51,579 bases of DNA from Saprospiraceae bacterium (GTDB lineage: Bacteria; Bacteroidota; Bacteroidia; Chitinophagales; Saprospiraceae): NCBI GenBank assembly GCA_027488935.1, contig JAIYAP010000017.1:1-51579 (forward strand). The letters run 5' to 3'. Shown piece by piece: positions 43,018-51,356 of the stretch (its first letter is position 1; every line of letters begins with the position of its first letter). Below the pieces are notes generated by a model, which did not search any database, was not told the DNA's origin, and saw nothing but the letters and a program-made list of their open reading frames with translations. The translations under genes were made by a program, and so were the position numbers.

Positions 43018-44613
43018 TTATTCAATAATAATTTTAGAGGAAACGGTATTTCCGGCTTTTGTACGCCCCGTTAAGATATAAAGCCCTTTGGGTAAGGATG
43101 GAATAGAAAATTGGCGGTCAGAAGATGATTGTAACCACTGATGTACCAAACGACCATCAAGTCCAATTAAACGGATCGGGGTGTTTTCGTCCAGCGTAAT
43201 ATCTTTTGAAATAGTAAAGTGATCATGGGCAGGATTTGGATAAACCTTAAACTGTTCGGCATTGCCTTTGGGAACTGAGCTTGAAACAAGCGGATCCAGG
43301 TAGTAGTATAATTCCGTATTTGTTCCGTTGAAACCGGCAAAAAAGATGATTTTATCGCCTAATACAACCAGATCACGTGGATCACTACTATAATTTAGAT
43401 CGAAGTCGAATGCTAAAGCGGCAGTGGTACCGTCTGTTTTCCATAATTCATTCTGGAAATTGGTGTTTCCGACAAGAAACAAATTGTTGCCATACGTAGC
43501 AAAAGGCACCGTGTTTGAATTAACTTTATTGGAATTGAAGGTAGTGATTCTTTGAGTTCCTAGATTGGTACCGTCCGAAATCCATAATTGCTCTTTACTA
43601 GATTGCTCTGAGGTAAAGATTAATTTAGACTGAAACGTATCCATTCGTACGATTTCATCATATATATTATTTGGATAAATATTTTTAACTAGTTTTGTTC
43701 CAGAAGATGTGCCATCTGTTGACCAAAGTTCAGCGTTTTCAGACTTAAAATAAAATTTCCCATTCAAATAAGCATAACTAGGAATATTATTTGCTAAATA
43801 ATAACTGACGCTATCTTTTACAATATGTGTACCATCGGTAGTACCATCTGTAATCCAAATTTCAGGTTTAGTACTTTTCCTAACATCGAAAAAAGCACCA
43901 ATTGGGGTACTTATAATTTTGTTTATTAAGATATTGGAGTTATCAGGGTCTAAACTTTTAATGGGAAACGTTCCTGCGCTTTGGCCGTTACTACGCCAAA
44001 GGTTAACACCTTGATTTGGTACATCTCCTAAAAAGTATAAAATCCCGTTATGTTCACTCAATATTTCCGGACTATAAACATACTTACCTTGGTTGTCAAT
44101 CACCGGAATTGTGCCCGTTATCGTTCCATCTGTTTTCCAGAGACAATTACCCGTGAGTGAAGAATATGCCTTAAAAAAGACATTATCACCAACCGTGACC
44201 ATTTCTTGGCCGAATCCAGTTATACCAAGCGATTTTAGCAGAATGGTTCCATCCACTGTTCCATCTGAAATGTACACATTATAAACGCTGTTATACTGTG
44301 CACCTATGATCACTTTTGTACCCAAATCGGAAAAGTTCGCGCTATATAGTGCTTTGTTACCTGGTGCAATATCTTTTAGCAAATAAGTGCCAGCAGTAGT
44401 ACCATCGGTGCGCCAAACTTCCACACCTTTTGATCCGTCATCGGCCAGGAAATACAAAATACCGTTGTTGACTAAGTAAGTATTGGAATATTGCGGGAAA
44501 CTGCCAAGCGTGTTGGTGGGATTGATTTCCTTGAGCAATTGAATTTTTTGACCTTGAAGATCAGAAGAAAAAAATAAAACTGCGACGCAAAAAAATGTAA
44601 TGATCAATTTCAT
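43018..44613 (-). CDS. T9SS protein with ELWxTDGTxxGT repeats
   Basis: A 531-aa secreted protein; ATG 44613 begins a signal peptide (MKLIITFFCVAVLFFSSDLQGQ). The body is made of repeated blade-like modules with VWRTDGTTAGTYLLKDI, LWKTDGTITGTIPV, LWRSNGQSAGTFPI, IWITDGTTDGTHIV, LWSTDGTSSGTKLV and LWISDGTNLGTQRI, typical of a large beta-propeller-like Bacteroidota surface family. The end is a T9SS sorting domain (FKVYPNPAHDHFTI, LPKGLYILTG, SSKIIIE). It should be exposed at the cell surface; the ligand is unknown. A good promoter lies 116 nt upstream. Confidence 0.88.
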   Translation of the reverse strand: MKLIITFFCVAVLFFSSDLQGQKIQLLKEINPTNTLGSFPQYSNTYLVNNGILYFLADDGSKGVEVWRTDGTTAGTYLLKDIAPGNKALYSANFSDLGTKVIIGAQYNSVYNVYISDGTVDGTILLKSLGITGFGQEMVTVGDNVFFKAYSSLTGNCLWKTDGTITGTIPVIDNQGKYVYSPEILSEHNGILYFLGDVPNQGVNLWRSNGQSAGTFPIKSLDPDNSNILINKIISTPIGAFFDVRKSTKPEIWITDGTTDGTHIVKDSVSYYLANNIPSYAYLNGKFYFKSENAELWSTDGTSSGTKLVKNIYPNNIYDEIVRMDTFQSKLIFTSEQSSKEQLWISDGTNLGTQRITTFNSNKVNSNTVPFATYGNNLFLVGNTNFQNELWKTDGTTAALAFDFDLNYSSDPRDLVVLGDKIIFFAGFNGTNTELYYYLDPLVSSSVPKGNAEQFKVYPNPAHDHFTISKDITLDENTPIRLIGLDGRLVHQWLQSSSDRQFSIPSLPKGLYILTGRTKAGNTVSSKIIIE

Positions 44614-44728
44614 ATAGATACGTTTAAGAGTTACGAATGAATAGTACTCATAATGACAATTATATTCCCAATACAATCTAATAGGTATTTTACAACAAGC
44701 GTTTTGAGCATTTATTGTCACTATACCA

Positions 44729-44763
44729 CAAAACTACAAACATTTCAATTTAAATCTCAAAAA
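44729..44763 (-). promoter_or_regulatory. Promoter of the T9SS TDGT-repeat gene
   Basis: On the minus strand, TTTTTG (44763-44758), a 21-nt spacer and exact TAGTTTTG (44736-44729) match the Bacteroidota -33/-7 consensus. The start codon is at 44613, so the leader would be about 108 nt. Confidence 0.6.
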
Positions 44764-44866
44764 CACTAATATTAAATTTATGTAAAGCCCTTTTGTGTGT
44801 TCAAAATTGGGGCATATGTACAACTCCACACAAATATTTCCTACTTTTCCGCCAAATTCCTAACCC

Positions 44867-46060
44867 ATGCAATTGCAACCTACTTCGATACCCTCCGTTC
44901 CACATGAAGACCCAACCGGGTTGGACGGACAACAAAATCGCCTCGCGTTTTTAGAAACCCAAACTGGCACCACCCTACCCTATCTTACCAATATCCACGC
45001 TGGCACGGATTTGTCGCCGCTCAAAGGCAACATCGAAAACTACATCGGTATGAGTCAGGTGCCTACCGGGGTGATCGGTCCGTTGTGGGTGCGCGGACAA
45101 CATGCTGACGGACAGTTCTTTGTGCCCATGGCCACTTCGGAAGGGGCACTGGTCGCCAGTTACGGTCGGGGCGCCAAAGCCGTTACCCTTGCGGGCGGTG
45201 CGCGCGCGATTGTGATGGAGGAAAAAGTGCAGCGCTGTCCTTTGTTTCGCTTCGAAAATCTGGATCAGGTGATTCAATTTTGGGCATTTGTGCAGGAAAA
45301 CATGCCCCAAATGCGGGAATTAGTCGGAAAAATGAGCCGATTCGCCAAACTCATCAATATTGTGCCCAATGTGGAAGGCAACCAGATTATCCTCAGTTTT
45401 GAATACACCACAGGCGATGCTGCCGGACAAAATATGGTGACGATTTGTACCCAGGGGCTTTGCGAATGGCTGATCGAAAACATCCCGATGCAGCCGGTTT
45501 TCTGGTACATTGAGTCCAATTTTTCGGGCGATAAAAAAGCGGTGGGTGATTCGTTTACCCGTACGCGCGGGAAACGGGTGGTGGCCGAAGTGGTCATTCC
45601 CCGTGAAATTGTGGCCAAAGTGCTCAAAACCACCCCGGAAGCCCTCGAACGCTACTACGAAAATGCCACGTTGGCGGCCATGCAGGCGGGCGCATTGGGC
45701 ATTACCGGCCATTATGCCAACGGTTTGGCGGCGATTTTTATCGCTTGCGGACAAGATGTGGCTTGTGTGGCGGAAGCGACGGTGGGCGTGAACCGATTTG
45801 AGGTAACCCCGACCAAGGTGGGTGGCGATTTGTATTTGTCCGTTACCCTGCCCAATTTGATCGTGGGTACCGTGGGCGGCGGCACGCATTTGCCTACCCA
45901 GGCCGAGTGTCTGCGCCTGATGGGTTGCAGCGGACCTGGAACGGCCAATAAATTTGCAGAAATTACCGCAGTGGCCATCCTTTCCGGCGAATTGAGCATC
46001 ATCGCGGCCCTCGCGGAAGGCCAATTTACACAGGCACATAAAACCCTCGGACGCAAATGA
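44867..46060 (+). CDS. HMG-CoA reductase homologue
   Basis: A 397-aa class I-like hydroxymethylglutaryl-CoA reductase, the NADPH enzyme making mevalonate. Matching motifs: ENYIGMSQVPTGVIGPL, MATSEGALVASYGRGAK (Glu92), GDKKA (Lys223/224), TTGDAAGQNMV (Asp184), GTVGGGTHLPTQAECL and the C-terminal His391 (TQAHKTLGRK). All four catalytic residues are present, but DAMGMN has become DAAGQN and the region after it is unusual, so it may be a divergent branch. It is the first gene of a five-gene operon, and its stop overlaps the next start (ATGA). Confidence 0.85.
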   Translation: MQLQPTSIPSVPHEDPTGLDGQQNRLAFLETQTGTTLPYLTNIHAGTDLSPLKGNIENYIGMSQVPTGVIGPLWVRGQHADGQFFVPMATSEGALVASYGRGAKAVTLAGGARAIVMEEKVQRCPLFRFENLDQVIQFWAFVQENMPQMRELVGKMSRFAKLINIVPNVEGNQIILSFEYTTGDAAGQNMVTICTQGLCEWLIENIPMQPVFWYIESNFSGDKKAVGDSFTRTRGKRVVAEVVIPREIVAKVLKTTPEALERYYENATLAAMQAGALGITGHYANGLAAIFIACGQDVACVAEATVGVNRFEVTPTKVGGDLYLSVTLPNLIVGTVGGGTHLPTQAECLRLMGCSGPGTANKFAEITAVAILSGELSIIAALAEGQFTQAHKTLGRK

Positions 46061-46983
46061 AAACGGCTTTTTTGATGCGCTTTTGGCAATACCAGGCCGA
46101 GCGTTTTCCTTTTTTGGTACACGGTATTTTGATTGCGGTGTTCAGTTTTTCGGCCATTGCTTATTCCCGGATCTGCCGCGGACAAACAAATTTTATCGAT
46201 TGGCCGACCTACGGTGCAGCGGTTTTCTGTACCGTGACCCTCTTTCTATTGGTGCGTATTTTTGACGAGCATAAAGATGCCGAGGACGATGCGCAATTTC
46301 GGCCGGAATTGCCGGTGCCGCGGGGGCTGATTTCCCTGAAAGAATTACGGGTGGTGGGATTTGTGGTGTTTGCCGCCCAATTGCTGCTTGTGGGGCTGTT
46401 TTTTACCAAAATGCTGTTTCCCCTGGCGTTGGTGCTGGGCTATTTGTGCCTCATGGGCGTGGAATTTTTCATCCCCGACTGGCTGCGCAAACATCAGTTC
46501 TGGTACGTGACAAGCCACATGCTTATTATTCCGTTGGTGGATATTTTTGCCAGCGGATTTGACTGGTATTTGGGTGCTTATATCCCGCCCGAGGGCCTGA
46601 TTTTCTTTTTTGTAGTGTCTTATTTTAATGGAATAGTGCTTGAAATTGGAAGGAAAATTCGGTCTGAGGAAAAGGAAGCGCCTGGTGTTTTGACTTATAC
46701 CAGCATGCTAGGTATTCCCTTGGCGATTGCTTTGTGGCTGGCGGTGTTGTTGATTACCTTGCTGGCAGCCCTCAAAGCGGCTGATTTTGCCCATTTAGGC
46801 ATGGAAACCAGCATTTTTCTGGGGATTATGTTTGGAATTTGTGTGCTGCCTGCTTTGTTGTTTTTAAATAAACGCACTTCGAAAAATGCAAAAATGATCG
46901 AATATGCCTCTGCGGTGTGGACCCTGGTGATGTATGGGTCACTGGGCGGTGTGCCGATGTTGCGCTCTTTGTTATTTGGATAA
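46057..46983 (+). CDS. UbiA-superfamily prenyltransferase
   Basis: A 308-aa inner-membrane protein with about eight TM segments. The first Asp-rich motif is RIFDEHKDAEDDAQF (Asp70, Asp74, Asp78), followed by RPELPVPRGLIS, as in UbiA enzymes that bind prenyl diphosphate through Mg2+. The second motif region, EIGRKIRSEEKEAPGVLTYT, lacks the usual DxxxD, a feature of a poorly described UbiA branch. It should attach a prenyl chain to a small acceptor, such as a glycerol, aromatic or lipid head group. Start overlaps the HMGR stop by 4 nt. Confidence 0.85.
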   Translation: MKTAFLMRFWQYQAERFPFLVHGILIAVFSFSAIAYSRICRGQTNFIDWPTYGAAVFCTVTLFLLVRIFDEHKDAEDDAQFRPELPVPRGLISLKELRVVGFVVFAAQLLLVGLFFTKMLFPLALVLGYLCLMGVEFFIPDWLRKHQFWYVTSHMLIIPLVDIFASGFDWYLGAYIPPEGLIFFFVVSYFNGIVLEIGRKIRSEEKEAPGVLTYTSMLGIPLAIALWLAVLLITLLAALKAADFAHLGMETSIFLGIMFGICVLPALLFLNKRTSKNAKMIEYASAVWTLVMYGSLGGVPMLRSLLFG

Positions 46984-46992
46984 CCCTTTTAT

Positions 46993-49581
46993 ATGATCCT
47001 AACCAATCAAACCCTATTAAGTGCGCCGCCCGAGCAATTGGGGGGTAAGGCTGCGAATTTATGTCGACTGCAAAAAATGGGCTTTCGGGTGCCGCATTTT
47101 ATGGTTTTGCCCCAGGATACCCTGCAAAATTGGCTGGATCCTGCGCAAGATGTGGAGGCGCAAATCCGGGATTTTGTATTTCCCGGTGGCCTGACTTCCG
47201 AAATTTGCGGGAATTTCAAGTCTGATACGGCCTATTTTGCCGTGCGTTCCTCCGCGCAAAGCGAAGACAGCAGCGCGCATTCATTTGCCGGACAGTTTGA
47301 AACGAAATTATATGTGACGCCCGAGCAATTGCCGGAAGCCATTCGAGCCGTGTGGTTGTCGGCTTTTAGCGGACGGGTACACAGTTACGCTGACGAACGC
47401 GCGGTGCAACGACCTGTGGGCATCAGTGTGATTATCCAGGAAATGGTTGCGGCCGAAAAAGCAGGGGTTGCTTTTGGCATCCACCCTACCGAAGGCGATC
47501 GCTCGGCCAAGGTGATTTCTACGGTTTGGGGTCTGGGGGAAGGCCTGGTTTCGGGCGAACTGGATGCCGATACTTTTGTGGTACGTCAAGGCGGCTTCGA
47601 CCAAACATTAGCCAACAAGCCCTTTGGTTTGTATTACGATGCTGCGCAAAAAAAGGTTACAAAAACGGCCATTCCGGCTGAAAAACAAGACATTTCAACC
47701 TTAAACAGTATTGAAATTGCCCAAATCAATGCAGCCTTAGAGCAATTGCGCCAACAATTGGGACAGCCACAAGACATTGAGTTTGCCTTTGCCGATGGTC
47801 TGTTTTACTTGTTGCAAACACGGCCGATTACTCAATTGGATCGACTTACCGACCCTGCGGGAAGGCGTATGGTATGGGACAATTCCAATATTATCGAGTC
47901 GTATCCGGGCGTGACCACACCCCTCACGTTTTCCTTTATCATTCGCATGTACGAGGCCGTATATGTGCAATTGGCAGCATTATTGGGCGTTTCGGCACAA
48001 AAGGTAGCGGATCACCGGGCTACATTTGCCAATATGCTGGGTTTGTTGCGCGGTCGGGTGTATTACAACCTCGAATCGTGGTATGTTACTTTGTCGCTGG
48101 TGCCGGGTTATGCGGTGAATGCCCGTTTTATGGAAACGATGATGGGCGTAAAAGAGCGGTTTGATTTGCCACAGGAGCAAATTAGTCGCACGCGGGCCTG
48201 GTTGCGGCTCCTTCAATCGGTGTTAAAAATGATCGGCAGTTTGCTGCGCTTGTCGTCGGAGCGGACCAAATTCAAACACACGCTGGACGGCATTATCGCT
48301 GATTACAATGCCTGTGATTTTGATCAAATGTCGCCCCATCAATTGATGGAGCGCTACCTGTATTTTGAAGATTTTTTGGTAAAACGTTGGAAAGCGCCCT
48401 TGGTGAACGACTTTTTTGCCATGATTTATTTCGGTTTGCTTAAAAAGCAATGTGAAAAAATCAGTTCCGAAAGTGGCAATTTGCACAATGATTTGTTGGC
48501 GGGCAGTCGAGATATTGTGTCTACTGAGCCGGTTCGACGCATTTTGGACATTACGGCCACCGTGCTCGACCATACAGGAGCTGCAGATTTTTTTAAAAAT
48601 CATACCGCCCAGGAGGTCTATGAAAACTTATGGCAATGGCCTGATATTCAACAGAAAGTACAGGATTATCTTGCTACTTTTGGTGAGCGTACGGTAGGCG
48701 AATTGAAATTAGAAACGATCACCTACACCCAGGATCCGCTCAGTTTTATTGAAATTGTGCAAAGTTATGTAGCGCAGGGCATCCGCAAACGCTTGAGCAA
48801 CGAGGAGGAGCACATTCGCGCACAGGCGGAGGCGACCGCGCGGGCCGCTATGCGTGGGAAGCCGATCAAAGGGGCGTTATTTTGGTTTTTAGTACGCAAA
48901 ACCCGCATTTTGGTATCGGCCCGTGAAAATTTACGATACGAACGCACCCGCGGATTCGGGATGGTGCGGCGTATGTTTTTGGCCATCGGCAAACAATTTT
49001 ATGCCGAACATTTGATCGAACAGCCCCGCGACATATTCTACTTGACCCGCGATGAGATTTTTGACTTTATTAAAGGCACCTCAGTCAGTTTGCAAATCAA
49101 ACCACTCATCGCCTTGCGTCAGGCGGAGTATGCTCAATATGCGACGGAAGGTCCACTGGCAGAACGCATTATCACCCATGGCGTCGTGTACCATGCCAAT
49201 GATTTTAAATATACGGCAAGTGCACCTACCAGTGCTTCTGATGGTTCCGGCGTTTTAAAAGGCCTGGGCTGTTCTGCCGGAATTGTACGCGGCAGGGTGC
49301 GGGTGGTCCATCAGGCGCATGAAACCCGCTCGTTGGACGGGGATATTTTGGTGACCTCCTCGACCGATCCGGGCTGGGTAACCCTGTTCCCATCGGCTTC
49401 GGCCATTTTAGTAGAACGCGGCAGTTTGTTGAGTCACTCGGCAATTGTGTCGCGCGAATTGGGTATTCCATGTGTGGTGGGCATCAGCGGCTTGTTGCAA
49501 ACCCTGCAAACAGGAGATGTGGTAGAAATGGATGGCACGCGCGGCACCGTAACCGTTATTACACAAAACGCTCAACCATAA
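46993..49581 (+). CDS. PEP-synthase-like phosphotransferase (RPH architecture)
   Basis: An 862-aa protein. The N-terminal PPDK/PEP-synthase ATP-binding domain (about 1-280) has GGKAANLCRLQKMGF, VRSSAQSEDSSAHSFAGQFE and FADGLFYLLQTRPIT. A long central domain follows (VWDNSNIIESYPGVTTPLTF onward). The last ~100 residues are the mobile phosphohistidine domain (GCSAGIVRGRVRVV, LLSHSAIVSRELGIPCVVG, His815). The C-terminal PEP/pyruvate barrel is missing, as in rifampicin phosphotransferase of similar length (about 860-870 aa). It should split ATP and transfer a phosphate via the His to an acceptor other than pyruvate. Within an isoprenoid/lipid operon the acceptor may be a polyprenyl alcohol or lipid; this is inference. 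Confidence 0.85.
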   Translation: MILTNQTLLSAPPEQLGGKAANLCRLQKMGFRVPHFMVLPQDTLQNWLDPAQDVEAQIRDFVFPGGLTSEICGNFKSDTAYFAVRSSAQSEDSSAHSFAGQFETKLYVTPEQLPEAIRAVWLSAFSGRVHSYADERAVQRPVGISVIIQEMVAAEKAGVAFGIHPTEGDRSAKVISTVWGLGEGLVSGELDADTFVVRQGGFDQTLANKPFGLYYDAAQKKVTKTAIPAEKQDISTLNSIEIAQINAALEQLRQQLGQPQDIEFAFADGLFYLLQTRPITQLDRLTDPAGRRMVWDNSNIIESYPGVTTPLTFSFIIRMYEAVYVQLAALLGVSAQKVADHRATFANMLGLLRGRVYYNLESWYVTLSLVPGYAVNARFMETMMGVKERFDLPQEQISRTRAWLRLLQSVLKMIGSLLRLSSERTKFKHTLDGIIADYNACDFDQMSPHQLMERYLYFEDFLVKRWKAPLVNDFFAMIYFGLLKKQCEKISSESGNLHNDLLAGSRDIVSTEPVRRILDITATVLDHTGAADFFKNHTAQEVYENLWQWPDIQQKVQDYLATFGERTVGELKLETITYTQDPLSFIEIVQSYVAQGIRKRLSNEEEHIRAQAEATARAAMRGKPIKGALFWFLVRKTRILVSARENLRYERTRGFGMVRRMFLAIGKQFYAEHLIEQPRDIFYLTRDEIFDFIKGTSVSLQIKPLIALRQAEYAQYATEGPLAERIITHGVVYHANDFKYTASAPTSASDGSGVLKGLGCSAGIVRGRVRVVHQAHETRSLDGDILVTSSTDPGWVTLFPSASAILVERGSLLSHSAIVSRELGIPCVVGISGLLQTLQTGDVVEMDGTRGTVTVITQNAQP

Positions 49582-49589
49582 TTCATTAC

Positions 49590-50681
49590 GTGAAAAAACA
49601 ACTCGAAACCGTACGCCACGACTACGTCCGTTACGCCAATGTGTGGGAGGATGCGCAATTGCTGGTGCAAGGCCTGCAGGCCAAACCCGGCGCCAAACAC
49701 CTGAGTATCGCTAGCGGCGGCGACAATGCCCTGATGCTGTTGGCAGCCGATCCTGAAATGGTGGTGGCAGCCGATCTGAACAAGGCGCAATTGTTTTTGT
49801 GCGAATTGAAGCGGGCCGCCATCCGACACCTGGAATGCACTGAATATCAGGAATTTATAGGGCTACTGCCTTCCGAGTCGCGCCTGCACGTGTACACGCG
49901 TATCCGGGCAGACCTGCGCGGGGAAACCAAAGCATTTTGGGACGATCAGCAACAATTGATCGAAGATGGTTTGGTGCATGCGGGCAAGTTTGAACGGTAT
50001 TTTCGGATGTTTGCGCACCGTATTTTGCCCTTGATCCATTCGCAGCGCTCGGTAAAAGCCTTGGTAGCACCCAAAAGTGCGGAAGAGCAGGCGCTTTTTT
50101 ACGATCAGCATTGGAATACCTGGCGTTGGCGCTTTTTGTTCAATGTATTTTTTTCCAAAACCGTGATGGGCTGGTTGGGGCGCGATCCGGCTTTTTTGAA
50201 ACAGGTTGAAGTGCATGTAGGGGAGTTTATTTTTCAAAAAGCAGCGCTGCATTTGAAATCGGTGGATGCCCAGGATAATTTCATTTTGCGGTATAATTTG
50301 ACCGGAAGTTTTGGGAATTTGGTGCCCGATTATGCCATGCCGGAAAATTACAACCGCATTCGAGCCAATATTGGACGCTTGTTTTTTTACGAGGGTCTGG
50401 CGGAAACAGCGATCCATAAATACGGAAAATTCGACGGATTTAACTTGTCTGATATTTTTGAATACATGGATGTGCCCACATTTCGGCAGGTGGGGGCGGT
50501 GCTGGCGGAAGGCGCGAATCCGGGTGCGCGGGTGTGTTACTGGAATTTGATGGTACACCGCAATTTGGCCGAAGATTTGCCCGATCTTTTCCTGGATCTG
50601 CCTGATTTATCGGCACGTTTAACCGCCGAAGACCGTGGTTTCTTTTATCACCGATTCATTGTCAATCAAATACCTGTTTAA
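49590..50681 (+). CDS. DUF3419 / BtaA-like aminocarboxypropyl transferase
   Basis: A 363-aa protein with GTG start at 49590, 8 nt after the previous stop. It matches DUF3419, the BtaA family: VRYANVWEDAQLLVQGL, HLSIASGGDNALMLLA (SAM-binding), AADLNKAQLFLCELK, and in the C-terminal half NRIRANIGRLFFYEGLAE and VCYWNLMVHRN. BtaA transfers the 3-amino-3-carboxypropyl group of SAM to the hydroxyl of diacylglycerol, the first step to betaine lipids. No BtaB N-methyltransferase is next to it. Here it may act on a prenylated glycerol or similar. Confidence 0.87.
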   Translation: MKKQLETVRHDYVRYANVWEDAQLLVQGLQAKPGAKHLSIASGGDNALMLLAADPEMVVAADLNKAQLFLCELKRAAIRHLECTEYQEFIGLLPSESRLHVYTRIRADLRGETKAFWDDQQQLIEDGLVHAGKFERYFRMFAHRILPLIHSQRSVKALVAPKSAEEQALFYDQHWNTWRWRFLFNVFFSKTVMGWLGRDPAFLKQVEVHVGEFIFQKAALHLKSVDAQDNFILRYNLTGSFGNLVPDYAMPENYNRIRANIGRLFFYEGLAETAIHKYGKFDGFNLSDIFEYMDVPTFRQVGAVLAEGANPGARVCYWNLMVHRNLAEDLPDLFLDLPDLSARLTAEDRGFFYHRFIVNQIPV

Positions 50682-51335
50682 ATGTCTGTCCAAACCCAAC
50701 ATCTGCTTTTGCTGAGCATCGCCTATTTGGTGTTGTTTGGTATTTGTGAATATTTGTACCATGTTCGACATTGGCAAACCGAAAATACGCGCAAAGTAGC
50801 GCATGCGGGTTCGGGTTTGTTGGCCCTGAGTTTTCCGTTCATTTTTCAGGATTACCGGTATGTGGTGCTTATTTGCGCCTTGTTTTTGGTCATTTTGATC
50901 ATTACCAAATACACGGGCTTGTTGCGGTCCATTCACGCGGTGGCGCGGGTGACGTACGGCAGTTCAATGTTTCCGATCGTGGTGTCTATTTGTTTTTGGT
51001 TTTACAGCCGGGATCAGGATTTGATCAAATTTTATTTGCCCATTTTGGTAATGGCCTTGGCCGATCCTGCGGCTTGTTTGTTTGGCCGGCAATTTCCGCT
51101 AGCGAAGCTGTATAAGAAGAAAACCCTGGGTGGGTCGCTGGCCTTTTTTGCAACCGCTTTGTTTTTGGGATTGCTGTGTTTTAGCATCTTCCAAACAGGC
51201 GCCAGTCTTGATAAGTGGTTGTATAAGTGTGTGTTACTGGCCTTGTGTACTACCCTGGCCGAGGCATTTTCCCAAAAAGGCAGCGATAATCTGACGATTC
51301 CTTTGAGTGCGTTGGGGGTGCTGGCTTGGGTTTAG
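50682..51335 (+). CDS. Phytol/dolichol-kinase-like membrane protein
   Basis: A 217-aa inner-membrane protein with about six TM segments. It resembles the VTE5/SEC59 and CDP-diglyceride synthase-like superfamily: TRKVAHAGSGLLAL near the N-terminus, MALADPAACLFGRQFP, KKKTLGGSLAFF and LAEAFSQKGSDNLTIPLSAL, the last being the D-N-L-x-x-P motif of phytol kinases. Such enzymes phosphorylate long-chain isoprenoid alcohols using CTP, or form CDP-lipids. Its ATG directly follows the BtaA-like stop. It closes the five-gene operon; a tandem repeat begins 22 nt later. Confidence 0.82.
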   Translation: MSVQTQHLLLLSIAYLVLFGICEYLYHVRHWQTENTRKVAHAGSGLLALSFPFIFQDYRYVVLICALFLVILIITKYTGLLRSIHAVARVTYGSSMFPIVVSICFWFYSRDQDLIKFYLPILVMALADPAACLFGRQFPLAKLYKKKTLGGSLAFFATALFLGLLCFSIFQTGASLDKWLYKCVLLALCTTLAEAFSQKGSDNLTIPLSALGVLAWV

Positions 51336-51356
51336 GGGCCTTTAGTATCGGGAAAG

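Noticed and set aside
45320-46039. 239-aa minus-strand frame opposite the HMGR gene
   Set aside because: It is antisense to a clearly conserved enzyme and has no domain of its own.
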